Assembly: GCA_022592435.1 (NCBI GenBank)
Contig: JABYQS010000008.1
Location: forward strand, 1 to 64,000
DNA length: 64,000 nucleotides
Direction of reading: 5' to 3'
From: Cerioporus squamosus
Taxonomy: Eukaryota; Basidiomycota; Agaricomycetes; Polyporales; Polyporaceae
Numbering within the stretch: the first letter of the stretch is position 1; each line of letters begins with the position of its first letter. Shown here piece by piece: positions 34,515 through 46,521 of the stretch. The translations under genes were made by a program, and so were the position numbers. The notes beneath the pieces are model-generated. The model had not been told where the DNA came from. It worked only from the letters and a program-made list of their open reading frames with translations, and did no database searches.

Positions 34515-37500
34515 ATGTCGGTAATGCTCACAAAGTTCGAGTCCAAGAGCAATCGCGTAAAAGGTGCGTGCAGGCTGAGGGGATTGCAGGCGCACGTCTT
34601 CATCGCTGCATCCAGGATTGTCATTCCACCCCACTCAACCGTTGCTGGCGGCGTCGTTGCACAATGGGAGCGTTCAGCTGTGGAACTACCGGATGGGCGT
34701 GTTGGTGGACAGGTTCGAGGAGCATGAAGGTACGCATCGCCGCTGTTGGTCGGTTCCGGTTATTACATGCCCAACGACTTTCTAGGCCCCGTGCGCGCTG
34801 TCGCGTTTCACCCGAGTCGCGCTCTGCTTGTGACTGGAGGAGATGACTACAAGATCAAGGTCTGGGGTGAGTGGACACAGTGTTGTCTCCTTTCGTTCTC
34901 TCATTACTTGCAGACATCCGGCCTACGAACCGCCGCTGCCTTTTCACGCTTCATGGACACCTTGATTACATCCGGACTGTGCAGTTCCACCACGAGATGC
35001 CTTGGATAGTGAGTGCGCCCCCATTCATTGTACTAGGATATCGCTATAGCTCGACACTGCTATAGCTTTCAGCATCCGACGACCAAACGATCCGCATCTG
35101 GAACAGCACCTCGCGAAACTGCATAGCCATCCTCACCGGCCACTCCCATTATGTCATGTCCGCGCAGTTCCACCCGAAGGAAGACTTGATCGTCTCCGCC
35201 TCACAAGACCAGACCGTGCGCGTATGGGACATTTCTGGGCTGCGCAAGAACACCCCGAACACCGCGCCCGGCACCTTCGACTCATTCGACAACTTCTCGA
35301 CAGTGAAGTACGTGCTTGAGGGTCATGACCGGGGTGTCAACTGGGCCTCCTTCCATCCTACGCTTCCCCTCATCGTCTCCGCGGCGGACGACCGGCAGAT
35401 CAAGATCTGGCGCATGAGCGAGACGAAGGCATGGGAGGTCGACGCGTGCAGAGGTCACTTCAACAACGTCTCCACTGCACTCTTCCATCCAAAGCACGAG
35501 CTCATTGTCTCTTGTGGCGAGGACAAGACCGTGCGCGTGTGGGACCTCACGAAGCGCTCCGCGGTGCAGACGTTCAGAAGAGAGCACGATCGGTTCTGGG
35601 TCCTTGCGGCTCACCCGGAGCTGAACTTGTTCGCTGCTGGTATGTTGTCCCGTTCATGTCCTGGCGCGCGCTTGGTTCACGTTCGCAACGTTCACAGGCC
35701 ACGACAATGGATTGATTGTCTTCAAGCTCGAGCGGGAGCGTCCTGCGTTCGCCATGCACGGCGATATGCTCTACTACGTCCGTGACAAGTATGTTCGCGC
35801 ATACGATATCAACACCGGCTCGGATATCGGCCTGCTCAGCGTCCGCAAGTTTGGAAGTCCCTACGTCCCCCCTCGGACTCTCAGCTACAACCCTGCTGAG
35901 CGCGCCGTCGTGCTGACCATCTCCTCTGACAACGGGCTGTACGAGCTCGCGACGTTGCCGAAGGATGCTGTTGGCGAGGTGAAGGACTCGTCAACGGACG
36001 GGAAGCGCGGCAGCGGGCAGGCGGCGATCTTCGTGGCGCGGAACAGGTTCGCTGTGTTGAACAAGACCACCCAGGTTAGTCCTTTGGTTATTCCACTGAT
36101 GACTACCGAAATTTAAGTATGCGTTCCCACACAGCTCATCGAGGTCCGCGACTTGTCAAACTCAGTCGTGAAGAGCATCAAGCCTCCAGTGCAGACCAGC
36201 GAGATCTTCTACGGCGGCACTGCGAGTCTCATCCTCAGCTCTGCGACCTCTGTCGTCCTGTACGACATCCAGCAGCAGAAGACACTCGCGGAGATCACGA
36301 CGCCGCCTGTGAAGTACGTTGTCTGGAGTGCTGATGGCTCTCTCGTCGCTCTCCTCAGCAAGCACAGTGCGTATCGACTGTTTTCTTCGCGTATTACTGT
36401 CACTGACGAAACGTGCAGCGATCACCATCGCGAACAAGAACTTCACGCAGCACACCCTCATCCACGAGACGATTCGTATCAAGTCCGGCGCCTGGGACGA
36501 CTCGGGTGTCTTCATCTACTCCACCCTCAACCATATCAAATATTGCCTTGCACAAGGGTGAGCCGATTTTCAGTTCCAACTAGACACCGATGAGTGACAA
36601 CGAGTTCTCAACAGCGATCATGGTGTGATCTGCACGCTCGATAACCCTGTCTACCTCACCCGCGTCAAAGGCAAGACCGTCCACTGCCTCGACCGCTCCG
36701 CAAGACCCCGCACGATCACGATCGACCCGACCGAGTATCGCTTCAAGCTCGCGCTTCTACGAAACAACCACGAGGAAATGCTGTACATTATCCGAACGTC
36801 TAATCTCCTTGGGCAGAGCATCATCGCCTATCTGCAGCAAAAGGGCTTCCCCGAGGTAGGCTCTTCCGCTGCGCAGAACCACATTGAAATATTGAAGTGA
36901 TACTTGCCTAGATCGCGCTGCACTTTGTCCAAGACAAAAACACGCGCTTCGACCTTGCGATCGAGTGCGGGAACCTCGATGTAGCTCTGGAGACCGCTCA
37001 AGCAATCGACCGGACGGACTGTTGGGAGCGTCTTGCGCAGCAGGCGCTTAAGCAGGGAAACCACAAGGTGTGCCTGATGCCCGGGGAATGTGTGGCCACG
37101 TACTGACGACGTGGCTCCGTTGGCAGATCGTCGAGAAGGCATACCAGCGCACGAAGAACTTCGACCGGCTCTCGTTCCTGTACCTGGCCACCGGCAGCAC
37201 GGACAAGCTGACGAAGATGCAGAAAATCGCGGACGCACGAGGGGACCCCATGTCTCGCTTCCACAACGCCTTGTATGCGGGAGATGTGCACGGTCGCATC
37301 GCCGTGCTAAGGGATGTTGGGATGTGTAAGTGCTTTCCCCTTGCTGAAGTGAGAGGAATCGTCTGAGCAAGAACTCATCCTCCAGACTCTTTGGCTTACC
37401 TGACTGCGAAGACCAACGGCCTCGACGACGTGGCTCTTGAGATCTTGGAGACCGCTGGCCTGACCGAGGCCGATGTCGACGACGTCCCGTCCTTCGGGCA

Positions 37501-38916
37501 GTCGACTCTCAAGCCACCTACTGTCGTGACCCCTACGACGAACCTTAACTGGCCTACTCTCTCAACCGGCGAGAGCTTCTTCGACAAGGCCCTCGCAAAC
37601 GGCAACCTCGAGGGCGGTGCCGACGTTCCCTACCTCAACGGTGTCGACAGCGGGGCTGCGGCGTCGGCGGCGCTGGACGATTGGGCGAAGGATGAGGAGG
37701 CAGGCGAGGACATCGCGGCCGAAGAGGGTGCTTGGGATCTTGACGCCGAAGAGGCTGCTGAGCCCGAGCAGGAGGAAGAGGCAGTCGAGGAAGAGGTGGA
37801 CTTGGGTGCCGGTGCGACCCCTGGAGTGAGCGAAACTGAACTCTGGACACGCAACTCGCCATTCGCTGCCGACCATGTTGCTGCAGGTTCGTTTGACACG
37901 GCGATGCAGGTAAGCATGGATGTCGACTTTGGCTGTGGGAGGAAGAAGCTAACTCCTTGTTGCAGTTATTGAGTCGTCAGTTCGGCGTTGTCAACTTCAC
38001 GCATCTCAAGCCCATCTTCCTCTCTGTGTACCGCTCCTCCCATGTCTATCTCTCCCCTCTGGCCTCCCTGCCTCCGCTCCAGCTGCACTTACGGCGCGAC
38101 CCTGAAGAGTCTTCTCCAAGCCGTGTCCTTCCTGTCGCTGTCCGCACCGTCGCGTCCGTTCGGACAGAGCTCTCGGAAGGCTTCCGTGCCGTCTCCAGCA
38201 ACAAGCTGCCCGAAGCCCAGGTTGTCTTCCGTTCAACACTTCGGTCGCTCCTGCTGGTACCCATATCTTCCGACAACGATGCCAAAGAAGTAAGTGTTGA
38301 CTAGTTTGCCTGGCGGAGCTTGACTGACCCCTTGCTGACAGTGGCGCGACTTGGTGACGTTGGCGCGGGAATATCTCCTTGGCGTGACTTTGGAGATCGA
38401 GCGTCGACGAGTTGCGCAGGAGGACCCTGACAACGTTCGCCGCAGCTTGGAGTTGGCTGCGTACTTCACGCACTGCAGGCTGCAGCCCGCTCACATGCAG
38501 ATTGCGCTGCGGAGCGCGATCGGTGTGTTCGCGAAGGCCAACAACCATGCTACGGCCGCGAAGTTTGCACGACGCCTTCTGGACCTCAACCCTGATCCGA
38601 AGATCGTGGCGCAGGTATGTCCACCATACGACGAATACTTATGAGTTGATCTGACTACTAGTTCGTTCAGGCACGGCAACGTATCGCTGCTGGTGACCGC
38701 AACCCGAGGAATGCTGTCGAGATCGACTACGACGAGTTCACTGAGTTCGAGATCTGCGCCGCCAGCTTCACTCCCATCTACAAGGGCTCTCCGGCTGTTC
38801 GTTGCCCCTACACGGACGCAGCATACCTCCCCCAGTACAAGGGCCAACTCGACCCGCTCACCGAGCTCACGGAGATCGGGGCGTCATCTGCTGGACTCCC
38901 GGCGCCTCGGTCTTAG
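34515..38916 (+). CDS. COPA: Coatomer alpha subunit (COPI, alpha-COP)
   Basis: ATG at 34515 ([17 protein letters not shown]) and about thirteen short introns. WD40 repeats follow in the order known for alpha-[19 protein letters not shown] first repeat, [102 protein letters not shown] and [20 protein letters not shown]. The second propeller and helical solenoid ([48 protein letters not shown]) are present, then an acidic linker (37680-37810) and the C-terminal domain with ESELW-like [34 protein letters not shown] and [14 protein letters not shown]. Stop at 38914-38916. It coats retrograde Golgi-to-ER vesicles. Complete and well conserved; a good anchor for species placement. Confidence 0.95.
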
Positions 38917-39613
38917 CTGCATTCTCCTCTGGACTTGGGCTGGATGGCGCACACGGAGAACTCCTCTCGGACGTTGTTGCAATACTCGCGCCTGTATCGC
39001 TGAAAATCTGATCCTCTTTGCCTCCTCACTTCGATCGATGTCACACCATCTGAATCCGCTGTGTGCTGGGATGTGGGAAGCTCCGACGCTCTCGAGGCTG
39101 TGCGTATGAGAAGCTTGCGTTTGACGCCAGCTTCATCGATTTCTTCATGGCTGCTCACAGCATGGAGACGTTCCAACGAGTATCGCAAGGGAACATCTCG
39201 CTCTGTCGTGAGGTTATCTGGGTCACTGAAGACCTTCCGCGACGACCACTGCATTGCACAATAAACGCGCGTCTGTCAATGGCGACCAGTATTTGGAGGA
39301 TTGGTGAGTACGGACAGCGTTGGTTCACACTGACGCTTTATCCAGAAATCCTTCCGCACCGCCTCCGAAGGAGTTATAAAAGCAGCCAGACTTCTGTACG
39401 GCGTCTCCCCGTCACGAGTCCTACACGTGTCCGGCCCTGGCCCGAGTCCCAAAGCTTCCTTCAAGAAAGGCAAGGGACGCTCATCCTCGCTCCTCGTGTC
39501 CTATGAGGCTGTCCAAGCCTCCTAGGGTCAAGCCCTCGTCCCACATATCCTCTCTCTTCGTCTGTCAGTCATCCTGTGGCGACACCTTTCCACATCCTAT
39601 ACGCCCCGCCACC
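38917..39613. other. Intergenic: COPA 3' flank and promoter of WW-like gene C
   Basis: Contains TATAAA at 39375-39380 and a C/T-rich leader before the ATG at 39614 (context GCCACCATG). No gene in the first 400 bases. Confidence 0.4.
39375..39380 (+). promoter_or_regulatory. TATA box of WW-like gene C
   Basis: TATAAA within GGAGTTATAAAAGCAGCC, resembling the box of gene B (TATAAAAG). The distance to the ATG is about 235 bases, so the leader would be long or contain an intron. Confidence 0.45.
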
Positions 39614-42447
39614 ATGATCACCCCTGATATCCGGATATCCGATGCAGCTGCCCGCTCAGCACACAGCTTGAGAAGCGCTGTGCCTGAAGAGCACCCTATG
39701 GACGACTTTGTCGCACCTGATGTCCCATCTCCGCCCTCATCCTATTTCCCATACAATTCGGCCCCTACATCACCATCGCCCAACGCGCTTTCTGCCAGAG
39801 TGTCATTCTCGTCACCCGACGCGCGCCCCCCTTCCTCTGTGTCGTTCGCTTCGTCTGAGACTCTCGGTGGCCGGGAGAGTCTGCGCAGCCCCACTACACA
39901 AGAGGACACTGTGCTCGGCGGCCCTATCACTGCCGATCCCGAGTCTATAGTCGCAGGACCGGACACGCTGACCGAGGATGCTGCTCCGCCCACATCAATT
40001 TCTCGGAGGAAGCTTTGCCTGGCACCTTCGCCGCTGACTCTCTTCACGGAGGGGGACACGGAGGGAGCGACAAAAGGCAGGTATTTGCGTCAAACAGTGT
40101 ACGTCCATGTTACATATCCACGTCGGGGTGTGCTGCTGATCACCACCCCAGTCGAGCCGAGGATGGATTCACGACAATCCCCCCGCTGAGCGACTTGCCG
40201 CTTAGGTGAGACTGAGGATTGTCTTTGCGCATTGACACTGAAGCCTGATCTGTCTTCGTCGTCTCTAGAGATAAACCCGGAGGGAGGTGGGAGACGTTCG
40301 TGCACCCCGAGGGCGACAGGTATTTCTGGTATAAGGTACGTGCTTTTCTTCGCGTCGGAAATCGTAGTCGCTCATAAATCCCTTAGAACTTCTTCACCAG
40401 CGAGAACTTGTACGACAGCAGCGATGACTACGGCAAGCTATACTACGTCGATCGCACCGTGGAACGAATCATGGAAGAGCTCAGCCAATACCGTGCATCT
40501 ATCTGTCTGGAAGACATCGAGATTGCGATCAAACTCATGACCGACGAAGATGGCGATGAAATCGGCTGCCATTACTTCGTCAACACCCGGACGAAAGAAG
40601 TCTTCTACCTCGATGAGGTCGATGAAGGTTTCTTCTACCCGAATTATGGCATCAAGATACTCAGTCGCGAACATCTCAGTAAGTATGACCTTGCAGCCCT
40701 GTCGAATTACTAATGATAGAATACGTACAGAGACCGCCGCCGAGTCCCTGTATTGGTGAGGTTTTCTCTGTAAGCCTCGAGAGAGCTTCGGCTGATACTC
40801 TGCTCAGGGAACACGTGTTCATGTTTCCGCATCGTCGCGTACTTCCTGTGAAAGAACACCACGATTTGCAAGCTGACCTACTGTGGTGGCTCTTCGGTGA
40901 GTCTACGTCACTTGTCCCTTTCCCCGACTTGCCTCATGTGAGCCGTAGATAGAGAGACATCGATTGCGTCTACGGCCCCATACACAGCGGAAGAGTTGTA
41001 CCGCTTCCAATCAATCGTGAAAGATTTTGTTACCGATGGTATGTGTTCGCATTATGCTTGAGCGTCAGCCAGGGCGGTCGTTCATGATCACCGGCACAGG
41101 AGAGCACGAAGTGCTACCACAACATATGGCAGCTTTCGGTGAGTGTTTCGATTCGATTCCTTCGTTCGCGATGGAGGACTAACGACGTATACTGTTTAGC
41201 TCGTATGAAAGCCACACTGTGTACGCGACGAGGCGGTCATACATTCGAACGATGTTACTAACTGATACGTCACAGCGATGGCCCGCTTTAGACGATACCA
41301 CGGGGAATACTGTGCACAATTGGACTCATACCTGAGTCAGGATGGAAAATACCCAGACCCAGCTATGCTGTTCACGGTCGTTGCGTGGTTGTTCTTCTCC
41401 ACGCCGCGAACGTATCTCGACTCCGTGCGGAGAGCATGGGTCGATCGTGTCGTGAACCACCAACACTGGCGCAAGCTCGTATCCGAACTGAAAGAAGATT
41501 GGACAGCTTCTATCACACCCGTGCGTCCGCGTCTTCCGTTTCGCCCGCATCACATTTCCTGAAGCGATTGTCCCTGATCATCTGTATGGTAGGCCACTGT
41601 CATCCTGACGACCAACATTGGCTTCCTTGCCATTCAAAGTGTCGATATGAACGGCTCGGTCAACGCGCCCATTCCCGACAGAAGTGTAGCACAGATTCTC
41701 AGTTACATGTCCACGGTGCTGAGTGTCGGGAATATCGTCGCTTGCACGGTTCTGGCGCGGCAGCACCGGCCAAATGCGCATGTATATGCCAGAGAGGCGG
41801 TGTGTCTTCGACCTGCTGCACAACTCTCGACACTCGGTACTTATAACATCTTCTTTTGCGTACTAGGTCGATTACCTCGCAATGCGCGCCCCTACGCATC
41901 GAGGTATGGAGAAGCTCGCCATCATCTACGCTATACCGACGGCATTCTTTCTGTGGGCGTACGTCTCGTCCCACTACTCGTCGAGTTCCACGCTGATATA
42001 TTGTCATCCAGTCTTCTCACTTTCTTCCTGGCGATCGGCTGGGTCTGCTTCAACGACACCAGCGTCATCACCCGGTGCATGGTCGGGATCACGGTCGTCA
42101 TCTCCGCCCTCATGCTCGGCGGGATCATACAGAACGGAAACTGGCACATCCAGCCTCCTGTGGAGGTGTTCAAGGAGAGGATGGATCGGACGAAGGCGTT
42201 GGTCAAGGGCGCAAAGAGGATGCCGCGGAAGCTGAGCAAGAAGATCCGGAGGTTCTCGACGGATGCGGCGACCGCGTTCAAGCGCAAAACGAAGACGCTT
42301 TCGGAGCCGAGACCTGCTCAGTCCCCGAGGATGAGACCCTTCGCTGCGACAACGCGACCCTCGCTCGGTGACGTGTTTGGGAGGCCTCGATGGGTTAGGC
42401 GATCCTTTTCCCGGTGGTCGGGCGATAAGGCCGTCCTACCCTATTAA
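39614..42447 (+). CDS. WW-like multi-pass membrane protein, paralogue C
   Basis: Starts MITPDIRISDAAARSAHSL with a perfect Kozak-like context. The Ser/Pro-rich N-terminus of about 180 residues is followed by PGGRWETFVHPEGDRYFWY (WW-like hairpin 1) and IGCHYFVNTRTKEVFYLDE (hairpin 2), then YWEHVFMFPHRRVLPVKEHH, RFRRYHGEYCAQLDSYLS and HWRKLVSELKEDWTASIT, matching A and B block by block. Hydrophobic segments: TVILTTNIGFLAIQ, ILSYMSTVLSVGNIVACTVL, LAIIYAIPTAFFLWA, LLTFFLAIGWVCF and MVGITVVISALMLGGII. The C-terminal tail is basic (KGAKRMPRKLSKKIRRFS). Stop TAA at 42445-42447. About ten short introns, including one at 40084-40147 with clear GT-AG signals. Function unknown; probably membrane anchored with a cytosolic N-terminus. 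Confidence 0.7.
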
Positions 42448-42988
42448 GCGGGGGTTGGAGAGTCCCTCGCCTCCTCCCGTACACAGAGCGTTCTATAGTG
42501 ACACCCAGTCTCGGTCCGTTGTTGGTCTCATCTTCGTCGCTTCCTCCTCTGCTATTCCGGCCACAGCATTCGCTCTCACCCTGTTCTTCATACAATTTCT
42601 CTCGTCCATACCCACCCTGTAGGTTTCTGACAGCAACACACATTGTATTCACTCAACCGGGCAATTGTATCGCTGCCGTTGTTCATGCAACAATCTGACC
42701 TCCCCGCAACGCTCACGAGGTCGTTCTTGATGCAAGCAGCGACGCATGACCCTCAGACGTGCGAGGGGTACACTGGCGCCTACATATCATTGCTTCTCTC
42801 GACCGTGCCAGTACATTTCCTGCCCAAGCTGCGATCTGATACACTGTGCGTGTTCTGTGGTACTGGTAGTAATCGCGCCAGCACCGTGTGTCCTTGGCCT
42901 CAATGCGTCCCAGGTCTAGTCTAAGTAAGGTAAGAAGCAAACAGTCAGTGGACGTAGGTCGTCAATGAAGTCACCGTTGAGAAGCTCA
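42448..42988. other. Convergent spacer
   Basis: 3' flanks of gene C and the small gene ending at 42989. No feature recognised. Confidence 0.3.
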
Positions 42989-43623
42989 CTAAGATGCCGT
43001 AGGCGCTCTCATCCGCGCTTGGATTTGCTCAACCATCTCGTCCGCGGCTGCTGACGGAGGGTTGGCAGTGTGGATGTCAATGAACACCACAGGCTCGCGA
43101 CGGGTCTTCTCGAGGAAGCCTTGCGGGTCGCGGAGACCGATCTTCGCCGCTGCCTGCGCGGCAGCAAGGGCCCTGCAGTAACACGTCCATCAGCGACACA
43201 TACATACGTTGCCATCTGCACGCGTCCTACTCACTTGTTCAACACGTCCCGGTCTTGCACGAGATTCAACGTGTATAGCCACTGATTCCACAGGGCCTGC
43301 CTCCCCGGTTGGCTCATCGCGAAGAAGGTGCCGGTCTGCGCGACGGTCTGCAGGATGAACGCGTTGAGCCACAGGCCGGCCGCAGCGGGGCGGAACTTGT
43401 ATCCCAGGATGGAGGCGAATGCGGGGACGGGGAGGCCGGCGCGGTCGGCGGCGGTGATCATGTTGTACGCGTTAGTGTACGGCCCTTGGTTGGTGTAGAT
43501 CTTCCAGAGCGTCGTCGAGCTGCCGGGCTTGGCCCAGACACCTTGGGATTCGCGGCTGGCGTACTTCGGCGCGCCGATGTTGATGATTCTTCCGGAGGGA
43601 TCTTGGAGCTGAGAAGCGGCCAT
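42989..43623 (-). CDS. Conserved-looking small protein of unknown function
   Basis: ATG at 43623: MAASQLQDPSGRIINIGAPK, then SRESQGVWAKPGSSTTLWK, NMITAADRAGLPVPAFASIL and QTGTFFAMSQPGRQALWNQW. A GT-AG intron (about 43235-43174) joins DVLNK to ALAAAQAAAKIGLRDPQGFL and EMVEQIQARMRAPTAS with TAG at 42989-42991. About 190 residues, mostly helical; a weakly hydrophobic stretch around LWLNAFILQTVAQTGTFFAM may touch a membrane. Clean codon structure and splice signals support a real gene. I do not recognise the family. Confidence 0.6.
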
Positions 43624-44758
43624 CGCGACGAGAGATTGGTTGGGGCGGAAGTGATGGGCTCAGAGGCGTTGAGAGAGAGGGTACGAGGATAGGCACTTTG
43701 TACCGGGCTCTGCTGGGTATGCGAACCGTCCAGACGCTCCCCTGGTCGAAGTTCCGACCCCTGTAGTGGTCTTCCCATCGTCCTGTTCTATTGCTCACTT
43801 CTGTATACGTCCAAGAAGGCGGGGTCTCACTGCCTCGCACGTAAGTGTCTGCACTCACCCTTTCAGTGGAGAGGGTAGTGCGAAGAGCATAAGAAGTTTC
43901 TGAACACACTGCGGTAGGTGTTCTGCGCAATGCGTAACTTCTATTCGGAGGCGTTCGCAGATCCGCGGACAAGCCTGTCAAGTCGAATGATCATGAGCTC
44001 TCGTCCACGTATGAGAACAACCCCCCTTCCCTACGTGCACGTAACAGTTGGCCCCGTCTTGGAGAACAATTCGACACAGTGGATTGAACCGAACGTAACA
44101 GAAGTCCTAGAACCACCGCAGGTATGCATCCACGGAGTCATGAGGGATGAACATTCATTCGGTATACCGGTTTGAACTCACTTCCCCCCCGTTGGCGTCG
44201 GATCGTCGGATCCCGGTGCTAGCACGTGTTGAAGTTCTCCGCGAAGCCCTACCAAAGATGGTAGTGTTATGGTTATAGAAAGTCACTGAGGTGATCTCGG
44301 CATGGGTTCTACACGATACATGGCTTCTGGCCGGAGAACTCTTGGGGACTGGACAAGTCTGTCATCGATGGTGCCAATCAGCGACCGCCCCGTGCCGTTC
44401 GAGAGGAGAGGAGAACCAAGATCATTGGAAGACTCAGGTCAAGAACCCACATAGTCGTTTCTGCAGACGTAATTTCTTCACTGGAGCTGTCGACAGCGTG
44501 AATGGAAGGGGGTCATGAGTACACAGGTATCCATTCCATATGCCAACCATGAACTTACGCCTTGTGTCAGCGCCGTCTGCGGTGCATGCTGGCTGCCTAT
44601 CGCGCTGGCCGTCGATTGCCCGCGGTGAGTCGAGGAATGCCGGTGCACTCTCCGAGGTTAAGCGCGCCTCCGCTCGTGCCCGTCGATAATCGAACCTAAA
44701 TAGGAGCCAATCTCCAATCGAACACTTTCGTCCAGTCTCCCATCATCCGAGCACCATC
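43624..44758. other. 1.1-kb intergenic region
   Basis: Upstream of both flanking genes, which diverge here. No consistent coding frame and no repeat recognised. Confidence 0.3.
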
Positions 44759-45238
44759 ATGGCACCCCCCTCCGACGCGTTGCACATCCCGAAAGAAGAG
44801 CTGCAGGAGGAGAACTTCACCCCAGTCCGAACGTGTGCCGCATCCGACTACGGCTCTGCAGAGATCGTCGAGTTCAAAGGCACTGGGAGCGAGGTGAGTC
44901 AGCTGCGAGTCCGATCTCAAAAGTGCAGAATAATCGTCTGACCTTCGCTAGGCCATGGACTGCATCCGTGTGAAGGTCGGCGAGCGCGAAGGACCGCTTG
45001 ACCTCGATCGCATGTGAGTGGTCCGCTGTCGCTGTTTGGAGGAGCTGGGTTTATGACCCATTGGCTTCAGCCACGCGCTTTCCCATCGTCTTGCAGAGAA
45101 GACTCTCATCGTCGTCCACCCGACATACACAGCCGCAGACGGGGTGTACGCGACGATCTCTGGCCCCCGTGGGTCATTCTCGGGTCTGTGATTCATCTGG
45201 AACCCACCGGTCTTATTGGTGCGGGGAGGGCAGGCTGA
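44759..45238 (+). CDS. Short protein of unknown function, 3' end ambiguous
   Basis: ATG at 44759 (context ATCATGG): MAPPSDALHIPKEELQEENF, TPVRTCAASDYGSAEIVEF. The intron with GTGAGT donor at about 44894 joins to EAMDCIRVKVGEREGPLDLD. There the codons ATG TGA overlap a donor GTGAGT at 45014: unspliced, the protein ends at 45017 (66 residues); spliced to the acceptor TTGCAG at 45092-45097 it continues in one frame to 45238. A second frame after that acceptor (TLIVVHPTYTAADGVYATIS, stop 45189-45191) looks more protein-like but is out of phase. I cannot decide which is used. No family recognised. Confidence 0.4.
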
Positions 45239-45391
45239 GGGGAAGGGGAGGGAGCCTGTATGATACGAGATCATGCGAGATGTGCTTGTCTGAGGCCGGG
45301 TTACATGTCAGTGGGGAGCAATCCCTGAGCGAGGAACACAATAGGTCGTATTGAAGTGTACCTGCATTTCGCCGTGCTCGATGTCACCTTG

Positions 45392-46012
45392 TCAACCCGC
45401 CGCCTCCTTGGCTGGCTCCACCAACGCGAGGCGGTCTGCGGTCTTCGCTGGTAGCCTATCCACGTCAAGCGTCCCTTCTCCGCCGCGTACATGTATCTCT
45501 TCCTCTTTCAACCACTCGATGAAGTGCGGATTGGGCGAAACCGCAGGACGCGCGCTGATGACGGCGTACAGCGCCTCCTTCAGAGTCATGCCGTGGTGGC
45601 GCATGAGGTAGGCCACGACGACGGTCGGCGAGCGCGAGATGCCGGCGGAGCAATGGAGGAGAACGCGCTTTTTCTGTGCGCGACAGCGCTCGAGGATCTC
45701 AGCCGCCTGCTTGACGCACTCTTCAGGAGAGGCGGCGGCGGAGTCAACCAGGCGGAGACGGTGGTACTGCAGTTCGTCAGCCTTGCCAGCGAGGCTGTTC
45801 GGGTCAGGGATGCGCAGCTCAAGGCGTGTCGGGGGATCGTGGCCAATTGAGATGACGTGGGAGATGGCGTTCGAGGTGAGGAAGGCTGCGTTGGACGCAG
45901 CGGCGGCTGGTCCAAGGAAGAGGAAGTCGTCCAAGATGCACACCGCCGCTGATTCTGACTGACCCTTGGCTGAGGCTGCATCTTTGGACCCTTTGACTTT
46001 CTTCTTCGCCAT
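45392..46012 (-). CDS. Dual-specificity (DUSP-type) protein phosphatase
   Basis: ATG at 46012 (MAKKKVKGSKDAASAKGQ); the longer frame upstream begins only at GTG. The 206-residue product has a basic Lys-rich N-terminus, the DUSP core CILDDFLFLGPAAAASN and ISHVISIGHDPP, the general-acid loop around YHRLRLVDSAAASPEEC and the signature HCSAGISRSPTVVVAYLM, in which Cys and Arg of HCx5R are intact. After the signature comes MTLKEALYAVISARPAVSPN and HFIEWL, typical of atypical DUSPs. It should dephosphorylate phosphotyrosine or phosphoserine/threonine; substrate unknown. No intron is needed. It is divergent from the first F-box gene of the cluster. Confidence 0.85.
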   Translation of the reverse strand: MAKKKVKGSKDAASAKGQSESAAVCILDDFLFLGPAAAASNAAFLTSNAISHVISIGHDPPTRLELRIPDPNSLAGKADELQYHRLRLVDSAAASPEECVKQAAEILERCRAQKKRVLLHCSAGISRSPTVVVAYLMRHHGMTLKEALYAVISARPAVSPNPHFIEWLKEEEIHVRGGEGTLDVDRLPAKTADRLALVEPAKEAAG

Positions 46013-46521
46013 GGTAAGCTCAGGAGGTAGAGCTCTGAGCTGCAGCGGAGAGAATGAGCCCACGCCGCCTGTGGTAGCGAGATCTGTGTATCACAAGTCA
46101 AGTCAGCCTTGAAAGTCAGAGAGTCCACAGAGGGTGTGATGTACTTGCAGTACTAAGAGCTAACGTCGTGGACGGAGTCGAGTTGCATCGAAACGATCCA
46201 CGGAAGCGCACAAGTACATTTATATACGGCACGGAGTCTGCCGCGGTACGCGTCACCTTACTGCGCAAAATGCGACGTTTCCGGCCGCGAGAAATGCTGA
46301 GTAAATTGCAGGAAAGGAACCAACCTCCCAACAATCTAAGTACTGAGCTATGATCTGCACAAACCTCTCCAGACTCGGGAAAGGCTCTGACAAAGTTTTC
46401 TGACAGAGCTTAACATTACACTTACCGTATCTCTTGAATTTCCTGGATAAGGCTTTGCTGTGCTGGTGGTTCGTGTACATAGCCGCCCAATCCTCTTCCC
46501 GCAACCACCACCACCACCACC
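46013..46521. other. Divergent promoter region, DUSP / F-box 2
   Basis: Ends in a (CAC)n run at 46503-46521 directly before the ATG at 46522; related F-box copies carry CCACCACCATC in the same place. A TTTATATACGG sequence lies at about 46210-46220. Confidence 0.4.

Noticed and set aside
46013..46063. Upstream extension of the phosphatase from 46063
   Set aside because: Begins at GTG; the ATG at 46012 has a good context and is the natural start.
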